Made by a program: the position numbers and the translations under genes. Under the pieces are notes generated by a model that did not search any database, was not told the DNA's origin, and saw nothing but the letters and a program-made list of their open reading frames with translations. This document shows positions 25,147-38,093 of a stretch of 64,000 bases of DNA, in pieces (positions within the stretch are counted from its first letter, which is position 1; each line of letters opens with the position of its first letter). This DNA is from Nectonema munidae (taxonomy: Eukaryota > Nematomorpha > Nectonematoida > Nectonematidae): assembly GCA_030549495.1 (NCBI GenBank), contig JAUIRK010000567.1, positions 412,501 to 476,500 on the forward strand. Reading direction: 5' to 3'.

Positions 25147-26521
25147 TATCACCCCCATAGATTTATAGATTTAATTTAAATGACATCCCATGACAAAAAT
25201 TTCAACGAAGAACTGTAACTTCCACCCCAGTGTGCTTTATCCAGTGAGCGTTCACTTGATTTTTTATTATTGGAAAATTTTTAAATACTATTTTTAAAGA
25301 ATAATAATAATCTTACGGAATCGATGACGTTAACTTTTTTTGCGTTTTAGTATGAGGAAAGTTTTTAATGACACCATCAAAATTCATCTCCATAGGATGT
25401 TATAGCAATTTTTAAAAGTTTTCTCTCATCTATAACATTTGACTTTTATTCTATGTATATATTTTTTATAATTTGCGCTTCAAAGGAATGCTGGATCCCA
25501 GAATTCACAATATAAAGATCATAATGCACAATATAAAAATTTAAAAATCTTATATTAGTAATTCAGAGAGACACTTACTTCTCTAAAAATTCTTTGTTCT
25601 AAAAAATTTCAATCATACTAAATTGCTTTGACTTAGTAGACAAAATTTTTATGCAAAATTATGTCTAGTGGATATATTTGATTCATAAATTTTCTATCAT
25701 TAGCCTGAAAACAGATTTGACATAGAAATATTTATATAAAAATCAAAGGAAATGTCTTTGAAACTCCACTTTTCAATACCTCTCCATTAATAAATTGTGC
25801 TTAAATATATTTGTGCAATGTAGCTGCTATGTTGTATTCAAATTACACCAGTTTTTCTAAATTGTCAAATTTTAACAAAAGGAAATAAATACTTTTCACC
25901 TGTTTTTAATGACCATTTATCAAATCCATTCTTATGCACTCACTGGTGATGATAGAGCTTTATAATTTAGATACGTCCTCTCACTAAAACATTGATGCCA
26001 ACAGTGTATCCAGAAGAGACCAATCAAAGTTGAGTTCTACTTTCGCTAGGCCAATTGGATTAAGTGTTAAAAATATGAATGATTAATGGGTTCTGTCAAA
26101 TGTAGTGAGTGTAGTCTGAAATCCAAAAATATAATACACACACACAGATGCATACGCGAAGAAAATACTACAGGCATACATCATCGCTTAAGCTGGAATG
26201 GGAAATGTTGTTGTAATAGTTGCCTTTTTCTTTTCTTTAAATTGTATATGTGAAAGTCATTTTCCTATTCCTTCATCAAATAAAATATTTATACCAAGAC
26301 TGCTTTATGCGTCTCCCTCCCCAAGACTCTCTTCTTCTTGATAAAATATAACATATATACAGGAACGTCTTTACAATTTAAGAAAAATTTTGTCAGAAGG
26401 ACTAAAAAATAGAATATATTTATTAGAACCGAAATTTTCATGTTAATGTCAATACAAAGCCTTTCTTTACCAAAGTGTTTGAAGTTAAAATTTTCCGTAA
26501 CTTATACGAGATAGGATCTGC
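25147..26521. other. AT-rich stretch, nothing recognised
   Basis: No gene or repeat boundary found apart from a short CA run near 26130-26145. Confidence 0.4.
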
Positions 26522-26622
26522 CTTTATTTCTCCTTGTAAATGCTATTTTCACAAAACAAAGGTATCAGCTAGTTATAGAATAAAGAGCTCAGGTTAAAAT
26601 TAACCAAGCACGAGTCTGATAC
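26522..26622 (+). repeat. 101-bp exact direct repeat, copy A
   Basis: By eye, this 101-bp segment (CTTTATTTCTCC to GAGTCTGATAC) is identical to 30017-30117. Flanking bases differ immediately on both sides, and there are no terminal repeats or target duplications. It contains no open frame of note. Confidence 0.95.
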
Positions 26623-27967
26623 TCTGATATATCGTATATTATCAGATAGCTTTAAATTTGCAGTTGTAATCTTTTTTTATTAAGTTCAAAATTTTATAAT
26701 TTCAAGGGTTTTGAAAAATTCAAATTTTTGGTTTACAATGCTTGGAGTCTGTTAGTAATTGACAAATCCTGGATTAAAAAATGTATATTTGTTTATTTAA
26801 TGACTTTTGAATTTTTTAAATAATATCATGTTTCTTTGATATTGTGGAATAGTTAATAAGGTAGACAATCCAAAACATTTACCTATCCGTTAAAATTTTC
26901 AAGCATTGATAAATTTCAAAATTTTTTTGCAAAAATAAGTTTAAAATCCAAAAAATTAGCAATGTCTTCACTATTTGTATATTTCATTTAAAGCTTTGAA
27001 CTTAAATTTACGTTGGCGTTCCATCATTTGTACACACTTTTGATGTGAAAACTTTTGGCCAAAATGTGTGGAATTTGGGGTTTGGGTTCCTGAATTTGAA
27101 GAAAGCTACCGTAGATTTCTTCAAGCGCGAACCCATGGCTTTCTCTTTTTATATGAGGTGTTATTTGAGTAAGGAAAATAATTAAATAAATGCGTAGACT
27201 TTATTCATATCAGGGTTTCAGATTGAAATGACTCTAAGCCAATAGTAACCAAGAGTAAAAAAAATTACAGAAAATTTTACAATCTTTTACATTATTATCA
27301 AATAAAAGCAAAGCGTCCTTCTTATAATGCTTTTTTGTTGAATGATATACATACAATTTAAAATTAGTTTAATCAAAGTATTCTAATATAGAAATATTGC
27401 CAGACAAATCTATCATTGACCAGATTATATATCGGTGAATCAGCTTTAACCTAAGCCACTTTTTATTTTAGTAATCTTGATTTGTAGGAAAAATCTTTCA
27501 GAATTTTAGAAAATTAGTGTTAATCCGCATTTCATCTTTATTACTTCTACGTGCATCTCGCTGAGGATTATACCAAGTTTGCCAAAAATAGGGTGAATTT
27601 TTTCTCAATTTCTTTAAAATTTGTGACAATTTTATGCTATTAGCGAAAAGCACACTATAAATATTCCAAGAAAGTCCATCTTCTAAACCTAATACATTCA
27701 TTGAAATCACAGTTTGCAATCACGTAAATATTTTGAAGGTATCAATGAAATATTTACCTTGAGGAGCGTGTGTATGACATGCTGATATATAAAGCTTCGA
27801 TGCAGGACATTTCGTAACTAAGACGTTTCAGAAACACTCAGTATCTAGATTTTGACAATTCGTACCATGTCTTGTTTAAACTTTTGGGTACGAAATGACA
27901 AATTTAGGCAAGCAAGAAATTTCTTAGTTAAAAAATGTCTTGAACTCATAAACTTTATTACGAAAGA
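26623..27967. other. AT-rich stretch, nothing recognised
   Basis: A 73-codon minus frame (27498-27719, with WNIYSVLFANSIKLSQ) looks slightly protein-like but matches nothing I know. No other feature seen. Confidence 0.4.
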
Positions 27968-28106
27968 TTAACCCATTAAGCCCCAATGTTCCCATTTGGG
28001 AACATAAGTAATTTCATCTTCGTCTGCTTTTTTCAATGACTTGGAATATAAATCGTCTGCGTTTTTTTTAAATATCGTCTGATTTCTATGGTACTTAATG
28101 GGTTAA
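27968..28106 (-). mobile_element. TTAA-flanked MITE (piggyBac type), copy 1
   Basis: Flanking TTAA occurs at both ends. The terminal CCCATTAAG is matched by CTTAATGGG. The interior in minus orientation has the family order: GCAGACGATTT, CAAAGTCATTGAAAA, then GCAGACGAAGATGAAATTAC. A GTTCCCATTTGGGAAC palindrome lies near the left end. piggyBac transposases use TTAA targets, so mobilisation by a piggyBac enzyme is inferred. Confidence 0.85.
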
Positions 28107-30016
28107 CTAAGCTCACAAATCTACCATGGCCTTAAGTTCAAGGTATGCAATCAAATTTACATAAAATATTTTCACATTCTGAACTGCCAAGATTTCATTC
28201 ATTTCATGCTATGTCCCTCATTCTTACTTTCTTTTAGTGATTTTACTACTTTTACAACTTAAAGCCTCGAGTTTTTATCTCTACTTTCTTCTCTTATATT
28301 TTTGAATTTGCTAAATTATGAATATTCATTCGAAATGTAAATTTTACCAATCATGTTGACGTATTAATAAGATTGACAGATGATAAATTCTCACTCATTT
28401 TCTAAGTAGAGTTCCGAATTTTTTATTATAATTTATAAGGTGTTGTTCATGCCTGAAAAAGTTAAGAAAGCTTGATGAAACATTTTTATGATTCCAAGCT
28501 GGAACCTAATAGCAAATATTTCACAATGACAAAAAATTATTATTCAATAAAATCACAATCTAAAAATTATGATTTTATGATTGAAAAGAGGATAATTAAT
28601 TACATGAGTAACTTTGATTATCGAAAATATTAAAACCCAAACGGCTTTAGAATTTGAGATCATAAGTGAATGATTATTTGAAAACTTATAAAATAATAAT
28701 TATCATATTATATAAATTTCAATAATAAATTTAGGATTTACTGTCTTCTGAGTAAAAAATTTATTCTTCAATTGGCAACATTTCCAAAATTTGTTGATCA
28801 ATTTTTAAACAACTAATTATTACAACTATTATTATTTTCCAATCTATAATTTACACTAATTATAATATTTTAAATACAATAAATGTTTTCACATCAATTA
28901 CAAATAATTAAAACATATTTGCGAAATATTTACAGAATATAACAAAGCAATAAAGAAGTTTGATAACATGAAATATATAGAGTGTTTTTCATGCGATTTT
29001 TTCATTTTGAAGCTCAAAAAATTTGAAACAGAATTTTTAAATCAAATGTGAAATCATTAATTTGGTTAAAAAAATAAAAGAAATTTTTGGAAACCTTTTA
29101 AAAAATTATAAGAGTATCTGAAAAATCTAAAATTTTTAAAATTAAATCTCCTAGGACTTTTACTTTTAATTTAAAGGGAAATTAATTATGATCTTAAAAA
29201 TACCAAAGAAAAATGGCATCGTAATTGAGACATGTCAATTTTATATGATTTTGATGGCTGTTATCTGGCTAGAATGTTAACATAATCACCGAAAATATAG
29301 TAAAAATCATTACTTTTAGTTAAAACATAGGTTTAATACATGAAACACTACCATAGGATAGATATTAAAATAAAATTTATTTGGCATATTCCATTACAAA
29401 TTTACCAATTTTGTATATATCGGCAAAAAGTTAGCCCAATTGTTTTCATTGTCTGAAAAATTGATTTACATCGGAAATAAAAGTTGGCGTTGTTATAGTT
29501 ATTATAGTAAATTAATATTTAGCATAAGATTGAAATTGTTCAAAATAAATATTCTGTGCTCGTGTAATGAATGGGGAATTTTCAGTTATCATAACAATAA
29601 TAATGGAGATATTATTTAAAAACGGAAAAATTTTTCTTCATCATTTACATAATTAATCCTAATTAGCTATTCATTTATCCTACTTCTTTAGAATGGCATC
29701 TTTTAATCAAGGTACTAATTTTTTGTTTTATATTGTATATTTAAAAAGTTATGGTATTTTTTAGTATGCGAAGCAGAAAGGCATAAATCTGATTGGATAA
29801 TTTGGCAGTTTTAACCAAACTTAGTTATGCCAGAATTTAACCAATTATTTTGATAAACGGCAAAAATCCCATCCGATTAGCCAAACTTCAATCATTTCAA
29901 CAATTCCCATATACTATATTTAGTACATATGGAACCATTGATTTGATTCCGAGTATGTGCTATGATAAACCCAAATTTAAATAATCTCTTTACATTCTGA
30001 AGATTTTCACATGCTA
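28107..30016. other. AT-rich stretch, nothing recognised
   Basis: No supported gene, repeat boundary or RNA gene. Confidence 0.4.
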
Positions 30017-30117
30017 CTTTATTTCTCCTTGTAAATGCTATTTTCACAAAACAAAGGTATCAGCTAGTTATAGAATAAAGAGCTCAGGTTAAAATTAACC
30101 AAGCACGAGTCTGATAC
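30017..30117 (+). repeat. 101-bp exact direct repeat, copy B
   Basis: Identical to 26522-26622 and in the same orientation, 3.5 kb away. It ends 20 bp before the inverted-repeat block that holds the POU gene fragment. Confidence 0.95.
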
Positions 30118-30137
30118 ATAATTCTTCTATTCTTTCA

Positions 30138-30434
30138 GAAGATCTCCCCAATAAATAATAAATTTATATACAATAAATGTATATTTGCAAAAAAATTTTT
30201 TGAAAATATGAATATAATAATGAAAATATGAATATAATATGATAATTTGAATATGCTTTAAGAAGTGTTGCTTGAGAGCGCCCTTGATAGACACTTCGAT
30301 GCTGGTTCTCTTCTTTCGCTTTCTGCCTTGAGCCGCGATCTTGTCTATGTTGCTGGGGGAGTTATACATTTATTGTATTATTTATTGTTTATTGTATGTG
30401 CTGTAGTTTGCACATACATAATAGGAGATCTTTT
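30138..30434. repeat. Imperfect inverted repeat enclosing a POU gene fragment
   Basis: The left arm (30138-30183) contains AAGATCTCC and ATACAATAAATGTATA. The right arm (30363-30434) contains the complements TATACATTTATTGTAT and GGAGATCTT. The right arm holds an extra ~25 bp that is itself palindromic (TATGTGC to GCACATA). The 108-bp POU copy lies between, abutting the right arm. No target duplication was seen. Confidence 0.6.
30254..30361 (-). pseudogene. 108-bp duplicate of the POU III linker and homeodomain start
   Basis: This segment matches 32083-32190 of the POU gene with four substitutions in 108 bases. Read on minus it encodes [20 protein letters not shown] through helix 1 of the homeodomain (GALKQHFLK) with no stop. 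Three of the four differences are silent; one changes Glu to Lys (GALEQ to GALKQ). It lacks the POU-specific domain and homeodomain helices 2 and 3, so it cannot form a DNA-binding unit alone. Its 5' edge retains CTCCCCCAG, which resembles a splice acceptor, but no donor follows. Most likely it is a captured gene fragment; an alternative exon is a remote possibility. Confidence 0.85.
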
Positions 30435-31715
30435 AAGAATCGGAAATGGTATTTTTAACAAAATTTTTTTGAATATACATGATTCCTATTTCTTATTTTT
30501 AATTGCATATTGCAAATATTTAATTAATACAGACGTATTTACACTGGTTTAATTTCGTGTATACTAAAACTCTAAGTATCTAACATTTTTCACCCAGTAC
30601 GTTGAAGCACCGACTCGATACTTCATGCCTTTTTCGCTTGTTAATCAATAATTACGAATTAGTATTAATCAATTTTAACTATTATATCAATTAAATATTT
30701 TTTCATAAATTATGTTGAAAAAAGTGAAGTGAACAAATTTGGTCAAAAATTAAAAACTCCAAATCAATTTGTATTTTTTTGGTATCTTACTCAAACAACC
30801 ATTTCTTCTTAAAAAGTAAAAGTTTGTCATCTAGCGGAAGTGTGGACAAAAATCACTTTAAAAATAAATCATGTAAAATGAAATGAAATTGTAGCTATGA
30901 AAAGCATGAATAAATCAATTTAAAAAGTATATAGCTATGAAGCTTTCTTTGAAACTATTTACCAAGTTTTGTGAAATAAATTTATTGAAGACCAGGTAAA
31001 AAGTTAAGCGTGAACTAAACGCGATTTCAGAATATGATTTAAAGTCAGATATATTAAAAAGTTTATTCGTAAAAATTTCTTATAAAATTGATGGAAAAAA
31101 AGAAAACTTGTAAAATATTTTGAACTGTAAAAGGTGTTGAGCAATTTTTATCCAACATTAAAAATGACAAGATCAAACATCTATATGCAAATGTTGATGA
31201 AAAATACTTAACTTTTTAAATAATAATAATAATAATGCGAAATTTTATTCCTTGTAAATGTATAAAGACATTATATTATAAACGTATATTCAGTACAAAA
31301 TGAGATTACTCTATAGTTAACAATAATGTTAGAAATAGGCTGTGCTTTACTATTCTATATATATATATATACGTATATATGTGAGAAGAATCCTTCCCAA
31401 CAAAAAGGGTCATGTTTTAACATTACACAATTTAATTGTAAAAAAATAAAACAAATTGTGTAACGGGAAAATCTTCCACTTTTAAAGTAGAACTTTTGGA
31501 GGATGTAAAAAATATACAATTGATGATTTCAAGTATAAGTAACGATTCAAAGCAACAGTTTGATGAGAGTGAACTGTTTTTGGATAGAATGAATGAATAA
31601 ATAAATAGTAAGCATCACTTTTAAAACGAGAAAAATTTCAAGAAGTTTTCGAAAAATTTTATCATCACCTGAAAGATTTTGAAGAAGCCAAACTTTAAAT
31701 ATGGAATCTTGGTTC
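30435..31715. other. 3' flank of the POU gene
   Basis: No further coding sequence recognised. The 3' UTR of the POU gene must lie in the upper part. A TA microsatellite is at about 31355-31380. Confidence 0.5.
31244..31249 (-). terminator. Candidate polyadenylation signal of the POU gene
   Basis: TTTATT on plus gives AATAAA on minus, about 470 bases after the POU stop codon. It is the first AATAAA I found on that strand downstream. In such AT-rich DNA the motif is common, so this is only a candidate. Confidence 0.3.
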
Positions 31716-33875
31716 TTACTTGATCTCGGATGAAGACAAATTTGGAAGAAGAGGCGAATGAAGGTGATGATGGTGGTGGTGGTGGTGACGGTGAAGGCTG
31801 TGGTTTTGAGCATGGTGGTGTTGAGGGAGCGTGTAAGCTTGAGCAGGTGGATTAGAATTCGTCATCCTCTCTTCAGTCGGAGAAAGGGAGATGGGGTCGG
31901 CGTAGTTAACTCCCGTTTCCATGCTGTTGGGGTGCTGGGAGTTGGCGCCATTCATCAAAATGGTGGCGGGGGTCATCCGCTTTTCTTTCTGCCTGCGATT
32001 GCAGAACCACACGCGAACAACCTCCTTTTCCAGTTGCAAGTTGTCGGCCAATTGAAAGATTTCGTGGGCCGAAGGCTTGGACTGCTTCAAGAAGTGTTGC
32101 TCGAGAGCGCCCTTGATTGACACTTCGATGCTGGTTCTCTTCTTTCGCTTTCTGCCTTGAGCCGCGATCTTGTCTATGTTACTGGGGGAGCCGGAGTTGG
32201 AGTCAGCTTCTTCCAGCCATTTCGTGAGAAGGGGCTTCAGTTTGCACATGTTCTTGAAGCTCAGTTGCAGGGCTTCAAAGCGGCAAATTGTAGTTTGACT
32301 GAAAACATTCCCGTACAGAGTTCCGAGCGCCAAGCCAACATCCGCTTGCGTGAATCCTAGTTTTATTCTCCTCTGTTTAAACTGGCGTGCAAACTCCTCC
32401 AAGATATCCGAACTTGGAGCGTCTTCTTCTGCACAGTCTGAATTTTCTCCAGACTTTATGTTCAATTCTTCATTTTCCGAATTGATCAAGGAATGGTGGG
32501 TGCTGTAGTTGGCGCCGTTAAGGTCGGCCTCAATGTCACTGTTGCAGTTATTTGTGTTGGCGTTTGCGTCACTGTTTATGTTAACGATTTTGCCATTTGT
32601 GTTGGAGTGGCAGCGAGAACTTTTGTTGATGATGGAAGTGTTAGTGGGGCTGGAGTGGAGAAATGAGTTGACATTTGCGTAAAAAGTTGTATTTTGTTGA
32701 AGACTCGGAACAAATGGATTGTGGCTTGGGAGTAAGCCATTTGGGATGTGAGAAACGGGATTTATGTTGTGAAGTTTGTGATTCAAATTTTGAATGGAAC
32801 TGTTCGCATTTTGAATGTGGTGGTTTGGTTGGTGGTGGAGATGGTTGATGCTGTTGTTGTTGTTGTTGTTTTGGTGGATTTGTTGCGGAGAGGAGTTGTT
32901 GACTTGTTGTAAGTGGGAGAAATAAGAAGGGCTGAGGTGGGGATGCGTTTGGTGCTGGTAAAAGTCATGCGGATGCTGATTATGGTAGGCGTGATTAGAA
33001 GAAGGAAAGTTAGTGGAGTTGTGCAGGTGGTGCGCGTTGTTTTGGGGATGAATGCCCGTGTTTTCAACGGGCATGTGCTGCATCTGCTGCGTCGAGAGGA
33101 GTTGAGGATTGGAGGCATTATTCCAAGAAGGCGCTGTTTGATTCAACAAAAACTCCGGGTGAGATCTTCTGTAATCTTGACTTGTACTTGAGTTACTTGT
33201 GTTGATGTTAATATAACTTTCCAGATTACTATTGCTCTCGATTCGCTGTTGAGGATAAAAAAATTTCGGCAATTGATCACTTTGCCTTGATAAGGAAAGG
33301 GGAGTGGGAACGTGTTGATGCCAAAAGTTGCCTTCAGTTTGGGTGAAAGGAAACCAGTGGTTTCCCCCAAAAAACTGGCCCATTCCTTGATGATGATTGG
33401 CTGCATGGTGGTAGAGATTATGATTGAAATGTGTCAGATTTTGAGGTTGGGGACTGTACGAAGACAGATTTGGAGGGGAAGGAGATGATGTCAGAGAAGA
33501 GGTCGGCAAAAAGGCATTTGAAGAAGAGGAGGCTGGCGAAGTAAGGATCAGGGGCGAGGAAATGGCCGAAGCACACGGAGAATGTTGAGAGGATGCAATG
33601 CCTGAAGAATACGAAGGTATGGGAGAAACGATGGAGGCAGCAGGTGAGCCAGGGATCACTGTTGCTGGTGCTGATGAATGCGTTGAGGGTGTTGCAGACG
33701 CTGCTGATGAAGACGATGACGACAGAGATGATGACGAAAGTTTATCTGCTGTGCTGCTGCTGGCGTAATTTGGATGAGTTGGATACATAACTAGGGAATG
33801 ATCTCTATCGTTGCATAAAGTTATCGAAGAAATTGCACTATTTGTCATGTAAACTTTAGAAGAGGTAGCAATCAT
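31716..33875 (-). CDS. POU class III homeobox transcription factor (Brn/vvl type)
   Basis: A single 719-codon frame with no intron. The ATG at 33875 is the first Met after an in-frame TAA ten codons upstream. The N-terminal two thirds is low-complexity: Ser/Ala-rich (about residues 45-130), then His/Asn/Gln/Ser-rich (about 150-450). The POU-specific domain is at about 488-559 ([20 protein letters not shown]), the linker at 560-573, and the homeodomain at 574-633. Homeodomain helix 3 reads [15 protein letters not shown], with the POU-typical Cys at position 50. The tail has a run of eight His (about 697-704). The sequence [20 protein letters not shown] places it in class III, the family of Brn1/2/4 and Drosophila ventral veins lacking. 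These nuclear proteins bind octamer-like sites and act in neural and ectodermal development. Other class III genes are also usually intronless. The stop lies within CAAGTAAGA, which could serve as a splice donor to a further exon. Confidence 0.96.
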   Translation of the reverse strand: MIATSSKVYMTNSAISSITLCNDRDHSLVMYPTHPNYASSSTADKLSSSSLSSSSSSAASATPSTHSSAPATVIPGSPAASIVSPIPSYSSGIASSQHSPCASAISSPLILTSPASSSSNAFLPTSSLTSSPSPPNLSSYSPQPQNLTHFNHNLYHHAANHHQGMGQFFGGNHWFPFTQTEGNFWHQHVPTPLSLSRQSDQLPKFFYPQQRIESNSNLESYININTSNSSTSQDYRRSHPEFLLNQTAPSWNNASNPQLLSTQQMQHMPVENTGIHPQNNAHHLHNSTNFPSSNHAYHNQHPHDFYQHQTHPHLSPSYFSHLQQVNNSSPQQIHQNNNNNNSINHLHHQPNHHIQNANSSIQNLNHKLHNINPVSHIPNGLLPSHNPFVPSLQQNTTFYANVNSFLHSSPTNTSIINKSSRCHSNTNGKIVNINSDANANTNNCNSDIEADLNGANYSTHHSLINSENEELNIKSGENSDCAEEDAPSSDILEEFARQFKQRRIKLGFTQADVGLALGTLYGNVFSQTTICRFEALQLSFKNMCKLKPLLTKWLEEADSNSGSPSNIDKIAAQGRKRKKRTSIEVSIKGALEQHFLKQSKPSAHEIFQLADNLQLEKEVVRVWFCNRRQKEKRMTPATILMNGANSQHPNSMETGVNYADPISLSPTEERMTNSNPPAQAYTLPQHHHAQNHSLHRHHHHHHHHLHSPLLPNLSSSEIK

Positions 33876-36800
33876 TAAATACTTGCTTCTAATCTTTCTT
33901 TTTTAAATAATAACACCTTTATAATTATTGTAATTACGCTTTTTACTTTCAATAAAACTTTTTGATTTGATTCGACGATGCTTCTGCTTCTATCAATGTT
34001 ATTTGTTTATTAGAGAGATGTGCAATCTGAAGACCAGCCAATGAGAAGGGTTGAAGGAAGACATGAATATATCGATATTTGCGAAAGGAGTGCTAGTATT
34101 GTTTGTTGTTTAACTATAATAATAGTAATGATAAAATTATATCCGTGGAAGGAATTGTATATGTATGTATATTTTGTGTATTTTTGCCGTTTGTAAAAAC
34201 ACATAATTATCATTATTAGTAAAAAAGCTTTAATTGATATTAATTTTATTTAGCCGTAGTAAATGCCATTTTTTGGGTGTCACAGGATATTTTGTGGTGA
34301 AAATGTGCTAATTATTATTCAAAAAGCATACAAAATTCAGCACAAGTTTCCTAATTATGGTGATGATGATGATGTTGTTGATGATGAGGACGAATTGAAG
34401 AAAGTCGTAATCATAATAATTATAATAATGACGCTGAGTCAAAAAATGGAAGATGGAATTGAAGCTATCTCAATCTAGGATGCGAGGTGTGAACGCTATC
34501 CTCCTCTATCCTCCCTCTGTGCATGTGTGCAGGGGATTGCGTGCAAGAGGCAGAGGCCATTAGCTGCACTAGGACTAACAAAGCACAAAGTCACAAATTT
34601 AAGGAATTAAAAAGAAAACAGATGTACTTTTTAAAGGTAGACAAAGGTACGATCTTCTCGCCATAATTTATTTCACACTCTTTCGACATGAACTTGATAT
34701 GGTGCAGGTGAAGAAGAGTGAAATTGAGTTTACTTCTCCTGCACTTTGCGAATGAAAGAAGACGTCATCACAAACTTAAAATTCCGAAGAAATATAAAGA
34801 GCTTAACCATCAACTTGAATTGTGATGAGATAAGTTAGATATATGAGAAGATAAAAATTTATTAAGAATAAACGTAAACAGATAGATAGAACACAGCGAT
34901 AGAAAGACGCGAAACTCCTTTCCTCCTGATATACGTCACAATTTGCTATATTTAAAATCAATAAAATTTTAACGCTCTCTCATTGGTCATATCTTTTGAT
35001 TGACATGTGACAACTGCAATGTAATAATTTATTTCTATTCATCAAACAATAAAATATTACTTAAAGCAATGTTATGAAATTATAAATTATATAAATACAC
35101 AAATGAAATACATATACATATACACACGTAATATACATTTCATGTTTGTATATATGAGCTTGAGCATACTTGAATCAACTGCCATTATATATTACCTTAA
35201 AAACATAACTCTTGCATAATACTACACCTATACGTGTTTATTATATGAGTGAATATATTAGCAGCCAGCCAGCTATACACAGCTTCACAACTATGCAAAA
35301 TGCCAGATTTGTTTAAATGCGTGCAGCGTAAACCACCATGCACTCTATGATTCGCCTAGATTCCGCTTTCCACATTTTCAAACAAAATCTTACTTCAAAG
35401 CTGTTTACCTGAAACACATTCACTTTGAAGAACTACTTTTGATACTCTACCATTTTCACTCTTTATAGAATTGAGATTTTAACCCTAAGAGCAATCGTAT
35501 AATTGATAGATTATTAAGTCATACGATTTCTAAATACAGATAATGCTTCTATGCAATGGGAAAAGAGGAATTCTTGTGCCCCAATATTTCATCTACCTTC
35601 CCACCTCAAATTTTTTACAATTTTAAGTCAAAATTTGATTCTATCAAGACATATATACCCTTCCGAGTTCTACTTCCTCTCTTCTATTTCTTATTTTTTG
35701 CTTTTGCAAAAAAAACGAACTAAACCCAAAAATGATATAATAATATCAAACTTTAAAGTATTATTAAAGTTCTTTTTAATGGAAAAAAATTATTCATAGC
35801 GATTTCATGAAATAACTACATGAAATAATTACATAAAGTCACTTAATTTTCAAGTTTAGCAGTAGTATATTCTCCCAAATTTTTAAAGATTTTTAGAAAA
35901 TACCTCATTTTATAATCTTAGAGATCATATAATAAATAAATATAATAAAATATATATCTTTGTTCATAATAATAAAGATAAAAATTCAAGGCAAATTTTT
36001 AAATTAGTATACTATCTGTTTACGCATTTAAAATAATATTGATTTTTTATTTATATAAATACCCTTATTTTTTATATTTTATAACTATGCCACATTTGAA
36101 AAATTAATCAATCATAACTATAGCTCTAGCCGGTTACTCAATATTAAATATAACATATTTTTATGAAGTTCATTTGAATAGGTACACTTTATTCAATAAA
36201 TGTTCAAAATAATTCCCTCAATTCTAGGGTAATTTGATTCGATAAAAATAAACAGTTACTTATAAATTTTATCAAATCAGATAAAAGTGCTTAAAAAATA
36301 GCACCAGCTTTATCATAGGACCGGCTAAAAACAGAAATTAACAGTATATGTGTATACGTTTATATTAAATTTCTCATTTTCCAATGAAATATTTTGTCTT
36401 CTTTTAGAATGAAAGAGAAACACGTGCCCAGATCATTAGAAGAAAGCTCCATATAAGTCAATGAGTACAATGTAAGTAATTTTTTTAAATAATTATCATT
36501 TATATCCACATTTACCTTCAAGCTATATGTTAAATATATTTAATAGATGATAATTAATCAATAGCACAGATGTTAAGGATGGCCTGAGTTATAATTTTTC
36601 CTTTTAACAAATCAGTTTCCCAAATTTGAACGAGATAGAGCTAAAATTCATCCCATTTCTTGCTCTTTTTTTGATTACTTGGACAATGTTCCTTAATACC
36701 TTTATTCGTATATGTGATAGTAATAAAAGTTGGATATAACCCTTAAAATTTTTTAGATGTAGATAGAAAAACATTTTTTCAATAATATCTTGGTAATAAT

Positions 36801-38093
36801 AACCTAGAATTCTGATTTTTGCTACAAAAATATTCTTGGTTGGTTTGGTAATTCATCATGCATATGCGAACACTTTTTTCACACGGTTCAGCATTGCTAT
36901 GAAGAATGGGATGAAATAATAATAATAATAATTGGTATTTTTTTTGTTTACAATCATAGGCATTTTTTTACTCAGTAAAGTTTGTCTCTCTTTAAATAAG
37001 TCAACTTAAATATTTAAAAATTTTAAATTAAAAAAAATAGGATCAGTGTATACCAAAAAATTACAGCTCGCTTGACTTTCAGTAATATTGACTTGAAAAA
37101 TACTTTTGATTGATAGATGAAGGGAAGACCAGGCAGCCTGCATGCATTCGTTTATATAGGTGGATGGAAGAGAGATAGAACTACTTGCATCGATATCATT
37201 ACGCCAATCAAAAAGATGAAAGTATGCGAGTTTTTTTAAAATAAAATATTCAATATGGCAAAGGCTCTCTCTATACATGCATATGCGTATATATGTATAT
37301 GTATAGTGATACAAATACCAAGACTTTTAAAAGAATATATGAAGGATGTCTTATTATTGGTATAAGCGCCAGAGTAGAAGAGACGTGCTAATTAAAATGC
37401 ACAAGAAGTTCGTTGTATATTAATTAGGAGGTATTGTGATTTAATAAGAATTTGTAAGTTGATCCTGCACAACACAACCTCCAAATCTTCCATCCATTTG
37501 CTCGGATTTCATTTCAACTTTTTCGCATCACATTTCCAATCTCTTGGTAAATTTTTTTATCATACACTTTCACTAAATGTCGCTATTCGTGCCATCTCTC
37601 CTGCTGTTTTGCTCCATTTTATTTCTTGGTTCTTTCCAATAAAAAAGCAAATATTGCCTATAAATATGAGAAAAAGCTTCCAAAATTGAAAGCCCCTAAT
37701 GATCTTCATATTGACATTAAAGATCTTTGAATAAAATTTTATCTATAAATCTTATTTCAATCAAAGTCACAATGTCGAAAAGGGAATCTCATCGAACGTG
37801 TTTTCAGTTCATTTTGGTCAAAAATACAAAGATTCTTTTGTATAAATCCGTACCTTTGCAGTTATATCTTTATCCTTCTTTTGCAATGTTATTCATTGAT
37901 GTTGTCTTAGCTTTGATGCAAACAGAAATCATTTGGGTATAACTGAAGGTATACCTGTTATGAGGATATGCAGTCAGTATACATGCCATTTATATCTTTA
38001 TTTGGTCTTTTAGCAATTCCTATTATGTTTCCCAAACTTTCTAGTTTTGCAATTCCTAGGTAAAAAAAGAAATTCACTTGCTTCCCGTTAACG
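33876..38093. other. 5' flank of the POU gene, gene-free
   Basis: No coding region recognised. The POU promoter must lie in the first part, but no convincing TATA box or initiator could be chosen. The stretch is AT-rich, with GAT-rich short repeats near 34360-34390. Confidence 0.45.

Noticed and set aside
24898-25179. 93-codon plus frame ending in a basic stretch
   Set aside because: It crosses the junction between the hAT element and the SINE and so is not a gene.
31758-33790. Several plus-strand and minus-strand frames of 65-120 codons overlapping the POU gene
   Set aside because: They are shadows of the POU coding frame, which carries the domain evidence.
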